Positions 43,594 to 51,891 of a DNA stretch of 64,000 bases are shown here, piece by piece. The stretch's first letter is position 1. The number at the start of each line of letters is the position of its first letter. The stretch is taken from contig CAYJEX010000004.1 of NCBI GenBank assembly GCA_964369465.1, positions 1 through 64,000 of the forward strand, written 5' to 3'. Made by a program: the position numbers and the translations under genes. Origin of the DNA: CAYJHC01 sp964369465 (lineage in GTDB: Bacteria; Bacillota; Clostridia; Peptostreptococcales; Anaerovoracaceae). The notes below the pieces were generated by a model. It was not told where the DNA came from. It did no database searches and saw nothing but the letters and a program-made list of their open reading frames with translations.

Positions 43594-44943
43594 ATGTTAA
43601 GAACAGCTTTACCAAAAGTAAATATGACTTTGCCAGGGCCAAAAGCTCAAAAGGTAATTGAAAGAAGAGCAAACGCTATGCCAAATGCAATTAGATGTGG
43701 ATATCCACTTGTGATTAGCAGAGGTGAAGGTGCTATGTTCGAGGACGTTGATGGAAATGTTATTCTTGATTGGGTTGGAGGAGTAGGAGTTTTAAATATA
43801 GGATACTCCCACCCTGCATTGATTGAAGCTGTAAAAGAGCAATCAGAAAAATATTTTCATGCAATGATGAATATAACAACTCACGAAAGATATATTGAAT
43901 TTGCAGAAAAAATAAACAAAATTGCACCTGTTAAAGGCGATGAAAAGAAAACAATGTTTGTTAATTCTGGTGCAGAAGCAGATGAAAATGCTGTAAAAAT
44001 TGCTAGAAATTTTACAAAAAGACCAAACATCATAGTTTTCGATGGCGCTTTTCATGGAAGAACAGTTCTTACTATGACGATGACAGCAAATCCAAACTAT
44101 TGTATCGATATGGCTCCGTATGCAGATGGAATTGTTAGAGCAAAATTCCCTAATGTATATAGAGCACCAGAAGGAATGGATGAGGCTGAGGCAATCAAAT
44201 ATTTCGTTGGAGAATTGGAAAAAACAATTGCAGAAGTTGGTGCAGATACTGTTGCTGGAATTGTTTTTGAACCTGTACAAGGTGAAGGTGGATTTGTACC
44301 AGCACCTCTTGCTTGGGTTAAAGAAGTAAGAGCAATATGTGATAAAATTGGAGCACTTATGATTACCGATGAAGTTCAAACAGGTTGGTCTAGATCGGGG
44401 AAAATGTTTGTTTCTGACTACTACAAAGAAGCAGGAGTGGCTCCAGATATTATGACTACAGCAAAGTCGATTGCAGGTGGTATGCCAATATCAGCATTAG
44501 TAGCAAGCAGAGAACTTATGGATGCTGTAACTCCAGGAACTATAGGTGGAACATATTGTGGAAATCCATTGGCTTGCGCATCAGGTTCGGCGTTGTTAGA
44601 TGTTATGACTAATGAAAATTATCCAGAGAAAGCACAAAAAATTGCAGATACATGCATGTCTAGATTTAATAAAATGGCAGAAAAATTCGACGTTATTGGA
44701 GATGTTAGAGGAACAGGCGCGATGATGGGTGTTGAATTCGTAAAAGATAGAGAGACTAAAGAACCGTTTGCTCAAATTGTTACTGATATGGTAAACAACG
44801 CAATTCAAAAGGGATTGCTTTTAGAAGCAGCGGGCGCAAAAGGAAATGTTATTAGATTCCTTTGCCCTTTATGCGTAACTGAAGAACAATTAGCAGTTGG
44901 ACTAGATATTTTTGAAGAAACACTTGCAGAATGTTTAGCTTAG
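43594..44943 (+). CDS. Class III aminotransferase, GABA/beta-alanine type
   Basis: 449 residues. The PLP site is complete: VNSGAEADENAVKIAR, FDGAFHGRT, TDEVQTGWSRSG and the Schiff-base lysine in TTAKSIAGGMP; GGTYCGNPLACA follows. It fits the 4-aminobutyrate/beta-alanine/ornithine group that moves an amino group to 2-oxoglutarate or pyruvate. Next to preTA and a carbamoyl amidase, beta-alanine from uracil is the likely substrate (inference). AGGAGG precedes the ATG. Compare the PLP-lysine-free relative at 17191. Confidence 0.92.
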   Translation: MLRTALPKVNMTLPGPKAQKVIERRANAMPNAIRCGYPLVISRGEGAMFEDVDGNVILDWVGGVGVLNIGYSHPALIEAVKEQSEKYFHAMMNITTHERYIEFAEKINKIAPVKGDEKKTMFVNSGAEADENAVKIARNFTKRPNIIVFDGAFHGRTVLTMTMTANPNYCIDMAPYADGIVRAKFPNVYRAPEGMDEAEAIKYFVGELEKTIAEVGADTVAGIVFEPVQGEGGFVPAPLAWVKEVRAICDKIGALMITDEVQTGWSRSGKMFVSDYYKEAGVAPDIMTTAKSIAGGMPISALVASRELMDAVTPGTIGGTYCGNPLACASGSALLDVMTNENYPEKAQKIADTCMSRFNKMAEKFDVIGDVRGTGAMMGVEFVKDRETKEPFAQIVTDMVNNAIQKGLLLEAAGAKGNVIRFLCPLCVTEEQLAVGLDIFEETLAECLA

Positions 44944-44974
44944 AACATATTTTTAAAAATAAATACAGTGAAAT

Positions 44975-45015
44975 TCACAAAGTAAAACCTCTATATTAGA
45001 GGTTTTACTTTGTGA
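44975..45015. terminator. Strong 18-bp hairpin after aminotransferase gene
   Basis: Bases 44975-44992 pair perfectly with 44998-45015 around a 5-base loop, with a T-rich 3' arm (GGTTTTACTTTGTG). It lies 32 bases after the stop codon. Confidence 0.8.
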
Positions 45016-45058
45016 TAAATTCTAATATAATATAATATATAAAGATGCGTTTCTAAGG

Positions 45059-45064
45059 TATAAT
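45059..45064 (+). promoter_or_regulatory. -10 box before the AGAAA repeat
   Basis: A perfect TATAAT places the transcription start near 45071, the first base of the AGAAA repeat. The -35 region is poor. Confidence 0.5.
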
Positions 45065-45070
45065 ATATTT

Positions 45071-45105
45071 AGAAAAGAAAAGAAAAGAAAAGAAAAGAAA
45101 AGAAA
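45071..45105 (+). repeat. Simple repeat (AGAAA) x 7
   Basis: Seven perfect AGAAA units are followed by AAAAGGAAGG, the ribosome binding site of the CPBP protease gene (ATG 45123). The array fills the 5' leader between the -10 box and the ribosome binding site. Confidence 0.97.
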
Positions 45106-45122
45106 AAAAGGAAGGTATATTT

Positions 45123-46055
45123 ATGGAAAGAAGTAAAAGTTTTAGAGAAAGAATAGAATTGAAGGTTCTGATATTGGTAATTGTATATATTTTATTGCCC
45201 TTTCCATTTTTACTGATAGAAAGAATGGTATATGGCTTTATTTCTGCTGTTTCAAATGATATGATATGGAATGTTCCCAATATGCTTATCATATCACAAA
45301 TAATATATTCGGGCGGAATGCTTATCGTTTTCTCTATTTGGTTTTTCAAAGATGATAAGAATAACAAAAATGAGTTAATACCAAGAAAAGGTGATTTTGG
45401 TGTAATATGTGGACTTTGTGCGATAGTAGGGATGTATTCTTCTTCTATGGCGGGGAGTGGATTATTGTATGTAACTGGAGTTTATGATAACGATGGTATG
45501 TACTCTGACATTACTTCAATGATCACTGAAGCAAATTTTCTTCTTACTGTTTTTGCTGTTGTAATTGTCGCTCCAATAATGGAAGAAATTCTTTTTAGAG
45601 GATTAATATTCAAAAACTTAAGAAGGAAGTATAGTTTTTGGGTTGCAGCATTGGCAACAACTTTGATTTTTGTGATTGCACATGCGAATCTTTATCAGGG
45701 ATTGGCGATTTTTCCAGTCGCACTATTCTTTTCATATTTATATGAAAAGTTTGGGAAAATATGGGTTCCTATCCTTGCACATATGTGGAATAATTTACTA
45801 GCAACACTGGCGAATAAGTTTATAGGAGGAGAAGGTATAGAAGAAGAATTGATTCCTTTGGAATACTTTGTCGTTGGGGCGTATTTATTAATTATTGGAG
45901 GAGGGATATTGTTTTTAATGGCATTTTGCTTATACAAGTCAAAATATCCAAAAGGGAAGGAAAGAAAGAAATTGACTAAACCAGTTCCAATGGAAATAGA
46001 TATTACTATTGCAAACCAAAAAATGCAAAACGACGAATCGGATAGGGTAGAATAA
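45123..46055 (+). CDS. CPBP family intramembrane metalloprotease
   Basis: 310 residues with about seven membrane helices. The CPBP/CAAX motifs are all visible: EEILFRG (motif 1, glutamates and arginine), FVIAH (motif 2 histidine) and HMWNN (motif 3). Such Abi-type proteases cleave within or near the membrane; substrates are unknown. The gene is preceded by the AGAAA repeat and AAGGAAGG. The helicase gene starts on the base after its stop codon, so the two form an operon. Confidence 0.92.
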   Translation: MERSKSFRERIELKVLILVIVYILLPFPFLLIERMVYGFISAVSNDMIWNVPNMLIISQIIYSGGMLIVFSIWFFKDDKNNKNELIPRKGDFGVICGLCAIVGMYSSSMAGSGLLYVTGVYDNDGMYSDITSMITEANFLLTVFAVVIVAPIMEEILFRGLIFKNLRRKYSFWVAALATTLIFVIAHANLYQGLAIFPVALFFSYLYEKFGKIWVPILAHMWNNLLATLANKFIGGEGIEEELIPLEYFVVGAYLLIIGGGILFLMAFCLYKSKYPKGKERKKLTKPVPMEIDITIANQKMQNDESDRVE

Positions 46056-48260
46056 ATGTGTGAATTACTTAAAAATTTGAACGAAAAACAAAAGGAAGCT
46101 GCAATGAGCACAGAAGGGCCATTGTTGATTCTGGCGGGTGCTGGAAGCGGCAAAACAAACACAATGATGCATCGGATCGCATATCTTATAAAAGAAAGAA
46201 ATGTAAGTCCGTATAATATTATGGCAGTGACATTTACAAATAAGGCGGCAACTGAAATGAAAGAAAGAATAATTAGACTTTTAGGAGAAGAACCTAAAAT
46301 CTGGATAATGACTTTCCATGCATCCTGCCTTCGATTGCTAAGATCCTATGGAGAAAAAATAGGATATAGCAAGGATTTTGTAGTGTATGATCCTAGCGAT
46401 CAAAAGAGTGTGATTAAAAGTATTATCAAAGAGATTGATATTGATGAAAAAAACTATAAAGTATCGTCTATACTTGCATTAATTAGTGACGCAAAAAACC
46501 AAGGGATAGAGCCGAAAGAATTCGAAGTAGAATTTGGTGGAGGATATAGAAACGAAGTAATTGGCGAAATATATGATCGTTATATGGAGATTCTGAAAAA
46601 AAACAATGCAATGGATTTTGACGATCTTTTAGTAAATGCTGTAAAACTGTTAAAAAACAATGAAGAGGCAAGGGTTAAATGCCAAAACAGATTTAGGTAT
46701 ATTATGGTGGACGAATACCAAGATACAAATAAAATCCAATACGAGCTTATCAAGCTTCTAGTAGGCGAAGAGAGAAACCTTTGCGTTGTGGGGGATGATG
46801 ACCAGTGTATTTACGAGTGGAGAGGTGCAGACATAAATAACATTCTTGATTTCGAAAAAGATTTTAAAGGAGCGAAAAAAATCAAGTTAGAACAAAATTA
46901 TCGATCTACTACTAGCGTGTTAAATGTTGCAAATTCCGTAATTGAGTATAATTCAAAACGAAAGTCAAAAAAACTTTGGACTGAAAATGAAGAGGGAAAA
47001 AAACCTGTATATAGAAGACTAGAAGATGCAAAAGAGGAAGCATATTATGTAAGCCAAGAGATAGAAGTGTGGAAAAATAAAGGAAATAAATATAGCGATT
47101 TTGCGGTTTTGTATAGAACAAATGCACAGTCAAGAATATTTGAGGAATTTTTTGCAGCAAGAAGAATTCCATACCGTGTTTTTGGTGGGGTTAGATATTA
47201 TGATAGAAAAGAAATAAAAGATATTGTTGCATATATGAGGTTAGTATTAAATCCAAAAGATGATTTGGCATTGACTAGAATAATCAATGAACCTAAACGA
47301 GGAATTGGTGCCAAAACACTTTCAACACTATCATCATTAGCAAAAGTTAGAAAAGAAAGTCTTTTCGAGACGTTGTTGGATGAAACAATATTAGACTCAT
47401 TTTCACAAAAAGTTGCGGTAGAATTAAGAAAATTTGTAATAATGATAGTAAAATATGTGAACGAAAAGAATTCTTTGAGAGTGTCGGATATATATGAAGG
47501 CATTTTGAGAGACAGCGGGTATGTGGGATTTTTAGATAAACAAAAAACTCAGGAAGCTCGAAATAGAATTGATAATATCCTGGAATTTAAAACGACAATT
47601 ATTAATTATGAAGAAGAACAAGCAGAACCTACTCTATCGGATTTTCTAGAAAAAATTGTTCTTATTTCAGATGTTGATAATCATGATCCTAGCGAAGAGG
47701 CTGTTACGCTTATGACCTTTCACAGTGCAAAAGGATTAGAATTTCCATTTGTATTTATGGTTGGAATGGAAGATGGACTTTTTCCAGGATGGAGGAGCAT
47801 AGAGAAGTTAGAAAAACTAGAGGAAGAGAGAAGATTATGCTATGTAGGAATGACTAGAGCCATGAGCAACTTGTGGCTTACGAGTGTAAACTATAGAGTC
47901 TTATTCGGAAACGGTGACTATACTAGGGAATCAACTTTTTTGAAAGAAATAAATCCAAAACTAATAACAGGGGATGGGGTTTATAAAAACAAGGCAGAGT
48001 CGAGATTAGGCACGGAACGAAATATTGATGGCGAAAATGGTATACCAGGATACAAACCATTTGAAAAATATAAGGAAGCCAAGAGCAAATTAATTGAAAA
48101 AAAAGAAAAACTTGTTTTAGAACAAGGCGAAAGAATTAAACACGGGAAATTTGGGGAAGGTGTAGTTATAGATGTAAATGAAAATATTATCACTGTGATT
48201 TTTGATGATGCTGGGCAAAAGAAATTGGTTACTGATGTAGCACCAATAGAAAAAATATAA
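46056..48260 (+). CDS. pcrA: UvrD/PcrA-type DNA helicase
   Basis: 734 residues, superfamily 1A. It has Q motif LNEKQKEAA, Walker A AGAGSGKTNTM, motif Ia TFTNKAATEMKERI, Walker B VDEYQDTN, motif III GDDDQCIYEWRGAD, motif V TFHSAKGLEFPFVF and motif VI RRLCYVGMTRAM. A C-terminal Tudor-like segment (GERIKHGKFGEGVVIDV) matches PcrA's RNA-polymerase-binding tail. It unwinds DNA 3'-5' in repair and replication. Its ATG follows directly on the protease stop codon with a weak ribosome binding site, which implies coupled translation. Confidence 0.95.
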   Translation: MCELLKNLNEKQKEAAMSTEGPLLILAGAGSGKTNTMMHRIAYLIKERNVSPYNIMAVTFTNKAATEMKERIIRLLGEEPKIWIMTFHASCLRLLRSYGEKIGYSKDFVVYDPSDQKSVIKSIIKEIDIDEKNYKVSSILALISDAKNQGIEPKEFEVEFGGGYRNEVIGEIYDRYMEILKKNNAMDFDDLLVNAVKLLKNNEEARVKCQNRFRYIMVDEYQDTNKIQYELIKLLVGEERNLCVVGDDDQCIYEWRGADINNILDFEKDFKGAKKIKLEQNYRSTTSVLNVANSVIEYNSKRKSKKLWTENEEGKKPVYRRLEDAKEEAYYVSQEIEVWKNKGNKYSDFAVLYRTNAQSRIFEEFFAARRIPYRVFGGVRYYDRKEIKDIVAYMRLVLNPKDDLALTRIINEPKRGIGAKTLSTLSSLAKVRKESLFETLLDETILDSFSQKVAVELRKFVIMIVKYVNEKNSLRVSDIYEGILRDSGYVGFLDKQKTQEARNRIDNILEFKTTIINYEEEQAEPTLSDFLEKIVLISDVDNHDPSEEAVTLMTFHSAKGLEFPFVFMVGMEDGLFPGWRSIEKLEKLEEERRLCYVGMTRAMSNLWLTSVNYRVLFGNGDYTRESTFLKEINPKLITGDGVYKNKAESRLGTERNIDGENGIPGYKPFEKYKEAKSKLIEKKEKLVLEQGERIKHGKFGEGVVIDVNENIITVIFDDAGQKKLVTDVAPIEKI

Positions 48261-48279
48261 GACATTGAGAGGGAGAAAA

Positions 48280-50241
48280 ATGGATAGCGCTATTAATAGA
48301 ATAAAGGAACTGACAGCGATATTAAATCAAGCAGCGAAAGCTTACTATACAGATAACAAGGAAATAATATCAAATATAGAATATGATAAGCTATACGATG
48401 AATTACTTTGTCTTGAGAAAGAGCATGGTGTTGTGCTTTCTGATAGCCCTACTGTGAATGTAGGATATGAAATACTAGAGAGCCTACCTAAAGAAAAACA
48501 CCCAAATAAAATGTTGTCTCTTGATAAAACTAAAGATATAAATGCAATTGTAAGTTGGATAGGAGATAAAGAGGGCGTTTTATCATTTAAAGTGGATGGA
48601 ATTACAATTGTTCTCACATACGATAATGGAGAACTAATAAATGCTGTGACAAGAGGAAATGGAGAAATAGGAGAAATAGTTACATCGAATGCAAAAATGT
48701 TCAAGGATGTGCCGCTATCTATTTTTGAAAAGGAGAAACTTATTGTAAGAGGAGAAGCTTATATTGGATATGCGGATTTTGAGAGGATCAATAAAAAATT
48801 GGATGTCGAGGTAGAGCAATATAAAAATCCACGAAATCTTTGCAGTGGTTCAGTTAGACAATTAAACACAAAAATTACGAAGGAGAGAAACGTTTCTTTT
48901 CTTGCTTTCGAGATGATTGGAACTAAAGATGGTGAAAAAGAAAAAGAATTAATAATGTTAAATGAGATGGGTTTTAAGATTGTCCCATATGAAAAAGTAA
49001 ACAAAATTAATGTTGAAGAGAAAACAAAAGAATTGACACAATCTGCGAAAGTAAGTGACATCCCAACAGATGGACTTGTATTGAGTTACAATGATATAGA
49101 ATACGGAGTTTCACTAGGTGTCACATCGAAATTTCCAAGAAATGCAATTGCATATAAGTGGGAAGACGAAACAGCAAAAACTATATTAAGAGAAATAGAA
49201 TGGAGTCCGTCAAGAACTGGACTAATTAATCCGGTTGCAATTTTCGACCCAGTAGAACTTGAGTCGACAACAGTTACAAGGGCTTCAGTTCATAATATAA
49301 GTATCTTAAAAGATTTAAATTTGGTCGTTGGGGATAAAATAGAAGTATACAAGGCAAATATGATAATTCCGCAGATAAGTAGAAATTTAAAAGAAAAATT
49401 TTGTCCTGAAAATGAAATAGAAATAATTGAAAAATGTCCAATATGCGATGAAAACACAGTTATAAAGAAAGAAGGTGCAGTTGAAACTCTTTTATGCCCC
49501 AATGTAAATTGTCCTGCAAAAAAAATAAAAGAATTTGTGCATTTTATTAGTAGAGATGCAATGAACATAGAGGGTATCTCAGAAGCGACAATAGAAAAGT
49601 TTATTGCAGAACACATACTAGAGGATTTAAGTAGCATATACGACGTAAAATACAAACAAGAAGTTATTTCATCTATGGAGGGATTCGGAAGTAAATCATT
49701 TAATAATATGGTTAATGCGATAGACAAATCAAAATTAGTAGAGACACATAGATTTTTATACGGATTAGGCATAGGAGGAATAGGAATAGCAAATGCAAAA
49801 TTGATATCAAAAAGATGGAAAGGAATTTGGCAAGACATACAGAATTCGGCATATGAAGAGCTAGTTGAAATAGATGGAATAGGGCCTGTTATGGCCACGA
49901 ACTTTGTTGAGTATTTTAGGAAGAAAAGTAATTTAATAGAAATTGAGAAACTTTTGAATTGTATAACCCTCATTGAAGAAGAGGACGTTGACTTTGATAA
50001 TATGCCACTAAAAGATAAGGTATATGTGATCACAGGATCCACAGCAATCTTTTCAAACAGAAATGAAATGAAGAATTTCATAGAAAAAAATGGAGGCAAG
50101 GTATCGTCATCTGTTAGTAAGAATACAGATTACCTTATAAATAATGACAAAGGATCGAGCTCTTCAAAAAACAAATCGGCAACAGCACTAGGAATAAAAA
50201 TAATAAGTGAAGAAGAATTGATCAATTCAATAAACGGATAG
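48280..50241 (+). CDS. ligA: NAD-dependent DNA ligase LigA, divergent form
   Basis: 653 residues with the LigA order: Ia/NMN domain (SNIEYDKLYDEL), adenylation domain with KVDG (Lys104), OB fold, four-cysteine zinc finger (CPIC, CPNVNC), HhH repeats and a BRCT domain. It joins nicks using NAD+. Several conserved residues differ: TRGDGxxGED is TRGNGEIGE, and the motif IV lysine (Lys290 in E. coli, VVIK) is Ser269 in TDGLVLSYND, while the motif V lysine is kept. This looks like a divergent Firmicute LigA clade, possibly still active. The start at 48280 has GAGGGAG upstream. Whether another ligA exists in the genome is unknown. Confidence 0.9.
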   Translation: MDSAINRIKELTAILNQAAKAYYTDNKEIISNIEYDKLYDELLCLEKEHGVVLSDSPTVNVGYEILESLPKEKHPNKMLSLDKTKDINAIVSWIGDKEGVLSFKVDGITIVLTYDNGELINAVTRGNGEIGEIVTSNAKMFKDVPLSIFEKEKLIVRGEAYIGYADFERINKKLDVEVEQYKNPRNLCSGSVRQLNTKITKERNVSFLAFEMIGTKDGEKEKELIMLNEMGFKIVPYEKVNKINVEEKTKELTQSAKVSDIPTDGLVLSYNDIEYGVSLGVTSKFPRNAIAYKWEDETAKTILREIEWSPSRTGLINPVAIFDPVELESTTVTRASVHNISILKDLNLVVGDKIEVYKANMIIPQISRNLKEKFCPENEIEIIEKCPICDENTVIKKEGAVETLLCPNVNCPAKKIKEFVHFISRDAMNIEGISEATIEKFIAEHILEDLSSIYDVKYKQEVISSMEGFGSKSFNNMVNAIDKSKLVETHRFLYGLGIGGIGIANAKLISKRWKGIWQDIQNSAYEELVEIDGIGPVMATNFVEYFRKKSNLIEIEKLLNCITLIEEEDVDFDNMPLKDKVYVITGSTAIFSNRNEMKNFIEKNGGKVSSSVSKNTDYLINNDKGSSSSKNKSATALGIKIISEEELINSING

Positions 50242-50247
50242 ATGAAC

Positions 50248-51810
50248 TTATTTTCTTTTGCAAACAATACTTGAAATCAAGGCTGATAAAAATATTAGTA
50301 GGATTACAAGGATTGGTGTAATCGGAATGAGTAAGACAGTAATTATTGACATTGCCTTTATTAGATTATTTATTATAGATAGCTTTCTAACCTTTTTCAT
50401 TGCTCTACGACTTAGCCTTATTGATAAAGGAATTAATGACAAATCTCTCTTGCTTAATGTCATATGATATAAAACGTTTTCTTCGCTATTCGCATAGCCC
50501 GAATAAATTCCCACGTCGGCAGAAGTAATTAATGGAATTTCTATATCACTACCTCCTACGAAAAGTAACCGATCCTTATCAGGTAAAGAATCTTTAATTT
50601 CTTCTAATTTTTGGGCCTTTTCTCTTGCACTAAGATCTGAATGAATATGCGCGATGTTAAGTGACTGGGCCAGTTTTTCAGTAGTAATATATCTATCTCC
50701 TGTGAAAATATGTGTATTAGATATCCCCATAGCATTTAATTCTTCAAGAGCATGCTTTGCAGTAGGCTCGATCTTGTTTTCCAACCCAATACACCCTAAA
50801 TATGTTTTGTCAGAAGCTATATGTATCAGTGTTGCTTCGGTATCTAAGTACATATCAGGGAAGCCCATTTGACACATTAATTTGTAGTTGCCTACGTAGA
50901 TTATTTTGGAATTCACATGTGCGGAAGTACCATGGCCTGAAATAAAACGAAAGTCGGCAATTATTGAAGGATCAACGGGATTAGCAGCACTTTTAATTGC
51001 TTGCGAAATTGGATGATCTGAATAATATGCACCATATGCAGCAAGCTGAAGAAGTTCACGAGGTTCAATTTTGGATGATTTTACATAAATCAAATTGTAT
51101 TCTTCGTTTGTGATTACATTGCCTCTATTAAACACAATCGTGTTTGTGTTGCTTAAATTTTCAATGATTAATTTCTTTTTTACAATAATTCCCGAATGTG
51201 CAAAAATAGTAATAAGTTGATTGAGCATATACTTGATGAAAGAAAATGAGTCTGCTGAACTAGAAATAAGTATTAAAGTTACACCTAGATATGCGAATCT
51301 TTCTGATAAAGGGTATGGGCAGGCAAATGCACCATAAAAGTATATTGCAAAACCCAAAATAGAAATAACTGAAAAAAATCTTCTTTTATTTTTCAAAAAT
51401 GTCTTTTCATACATACTGTATTTTGTTTTGTGTGGTATTTCCAAATTAGAATTTAACTTATTTGTTATGTTCCATATGAAATATTTCACGAAAAATATAT
51501 AACAGTAAACGACTATGTCGAAGTATCTTTGTGCTAAGAGAGAAAAAAAGATTAATAAGAATATTATGCAAAAATAAGGGATATCTTCTTTTAGATATGA
51601 TGTATATTTTTTGTTTTTGGTTATTAATGAAGATAGAGGTTCTAGAAAGGAATTGAGCATAACAAAAGCAGTAACAATGTACAAATACGTATTACTATTT
51701 AGAAATTCCAGATAAGAAATTCCAATGTATAAATGATCAAATACGACCGAAGATATAAGTATAGTACCTACAAATAATCGTAAATATAATAAAGTGTAGT
51801 TTGTTCTCAT
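50248..51810 (-). CDS. P1B-type ATPase homologue, apparently catalytically dead
   Basis: 520 residues, clearly related to metal P-type ATPases: SDHPISQAI (the P1B HP motif, 266-267), IFTGDR (370-372) and ADVGIYSG...LSRRAMKKVRKL near the end. Every key catalytic element is altered. DKTGT is NRGNV, with Asn228 where the phosphorylated Asp should be; GDGxND is GGSDIE (419-424); the membrane CPC is SSA (183-185); and no TGE-bearing actuator domain fits between the helices (about 112-145). The frame is intact. It may be a regulatory or structural subunit. The ATG at 51810 follows GGAGGAG. It is divergent from the Rnf-like operon, with 81 bases between. Confidence 0.85.
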   Translation of the reverse strand: MRTNYTLLYLRLFVGTILISSVVFDHLYIGISYLEFLNSNTYLYIVTAFVMLNSFLEPLSSLITKNKKYTSYLKEDIPYFCIIFLLIFFSLLAQRYFDIVVYCYIFFVKYFIWNITNKLNSNLEIPHKTKYSMYEKTFLKNKRRFFSVISILGFAIYFYGAFACPYPLSERFAYLGVTLILISSSADSFSFIKYMLNQLITIFAHSGIIVKKKLIIENLSNTNTIVFNRGNVITNEEYNLIYVKSSKIEPRELLQLAAYGAYYSDHPISQAIKSAANPVDPSIIADFRFISGHGTSAHVNSKIIYVGNYKLMCQMGFPDMYLDTEATLIHIASDKTYLGCIGLENKIEPTAKHALEELNAMGISNTHIFTGDRYITTEKLAQSLNIAHIHSDLSAREKAQKLEEIKDSLPDKDRLLFVGGSDIEIPLITSADVGIYSGYANSEENVLYHMTLSKRDLSLIPLSIRLSRRAMKKVRKLSIINNLIKAMSIITVLLIPITPILVILLIFLSALISSIVCKRK

Positions 51811-51848
51811 AATACTCCTCCACAAACATTTTATCACTAATTTGGTCT

Positions 51849-51877
51849 TTTTCAACAATAATATGGGATTTTATGAT
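51849..51877 (+). promoter_or_regulatory. Tentative promoter of the Rnf-like operon
   Basis: TTTTCA (51849-51854) and TATGAT (51872-51877) are 17 bases apart. Transcription would start near 51884, about eight bases before the ATG at 51892, and there is no ribosome binding site. Confidence 0.45.
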
Positions 51878-51891
51878 AAAATATATATGTT

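Noticed and set aside
45071..45110. Repeat array considered as CRISPR
   Set aside because: Units are five bases, perfectly adjacent, with no spacers; it is a simple sequence repeat.
49290..50099. Long open frame on the minus strand opposite ligA (about 269 codons)
   Set aside because: It lies wholly antisense to a well-conserved ligase, has no ribosome binding site and reads as a Ser/Phe/Ile-rich shadow of Lys/Glu-rich coding sequence.
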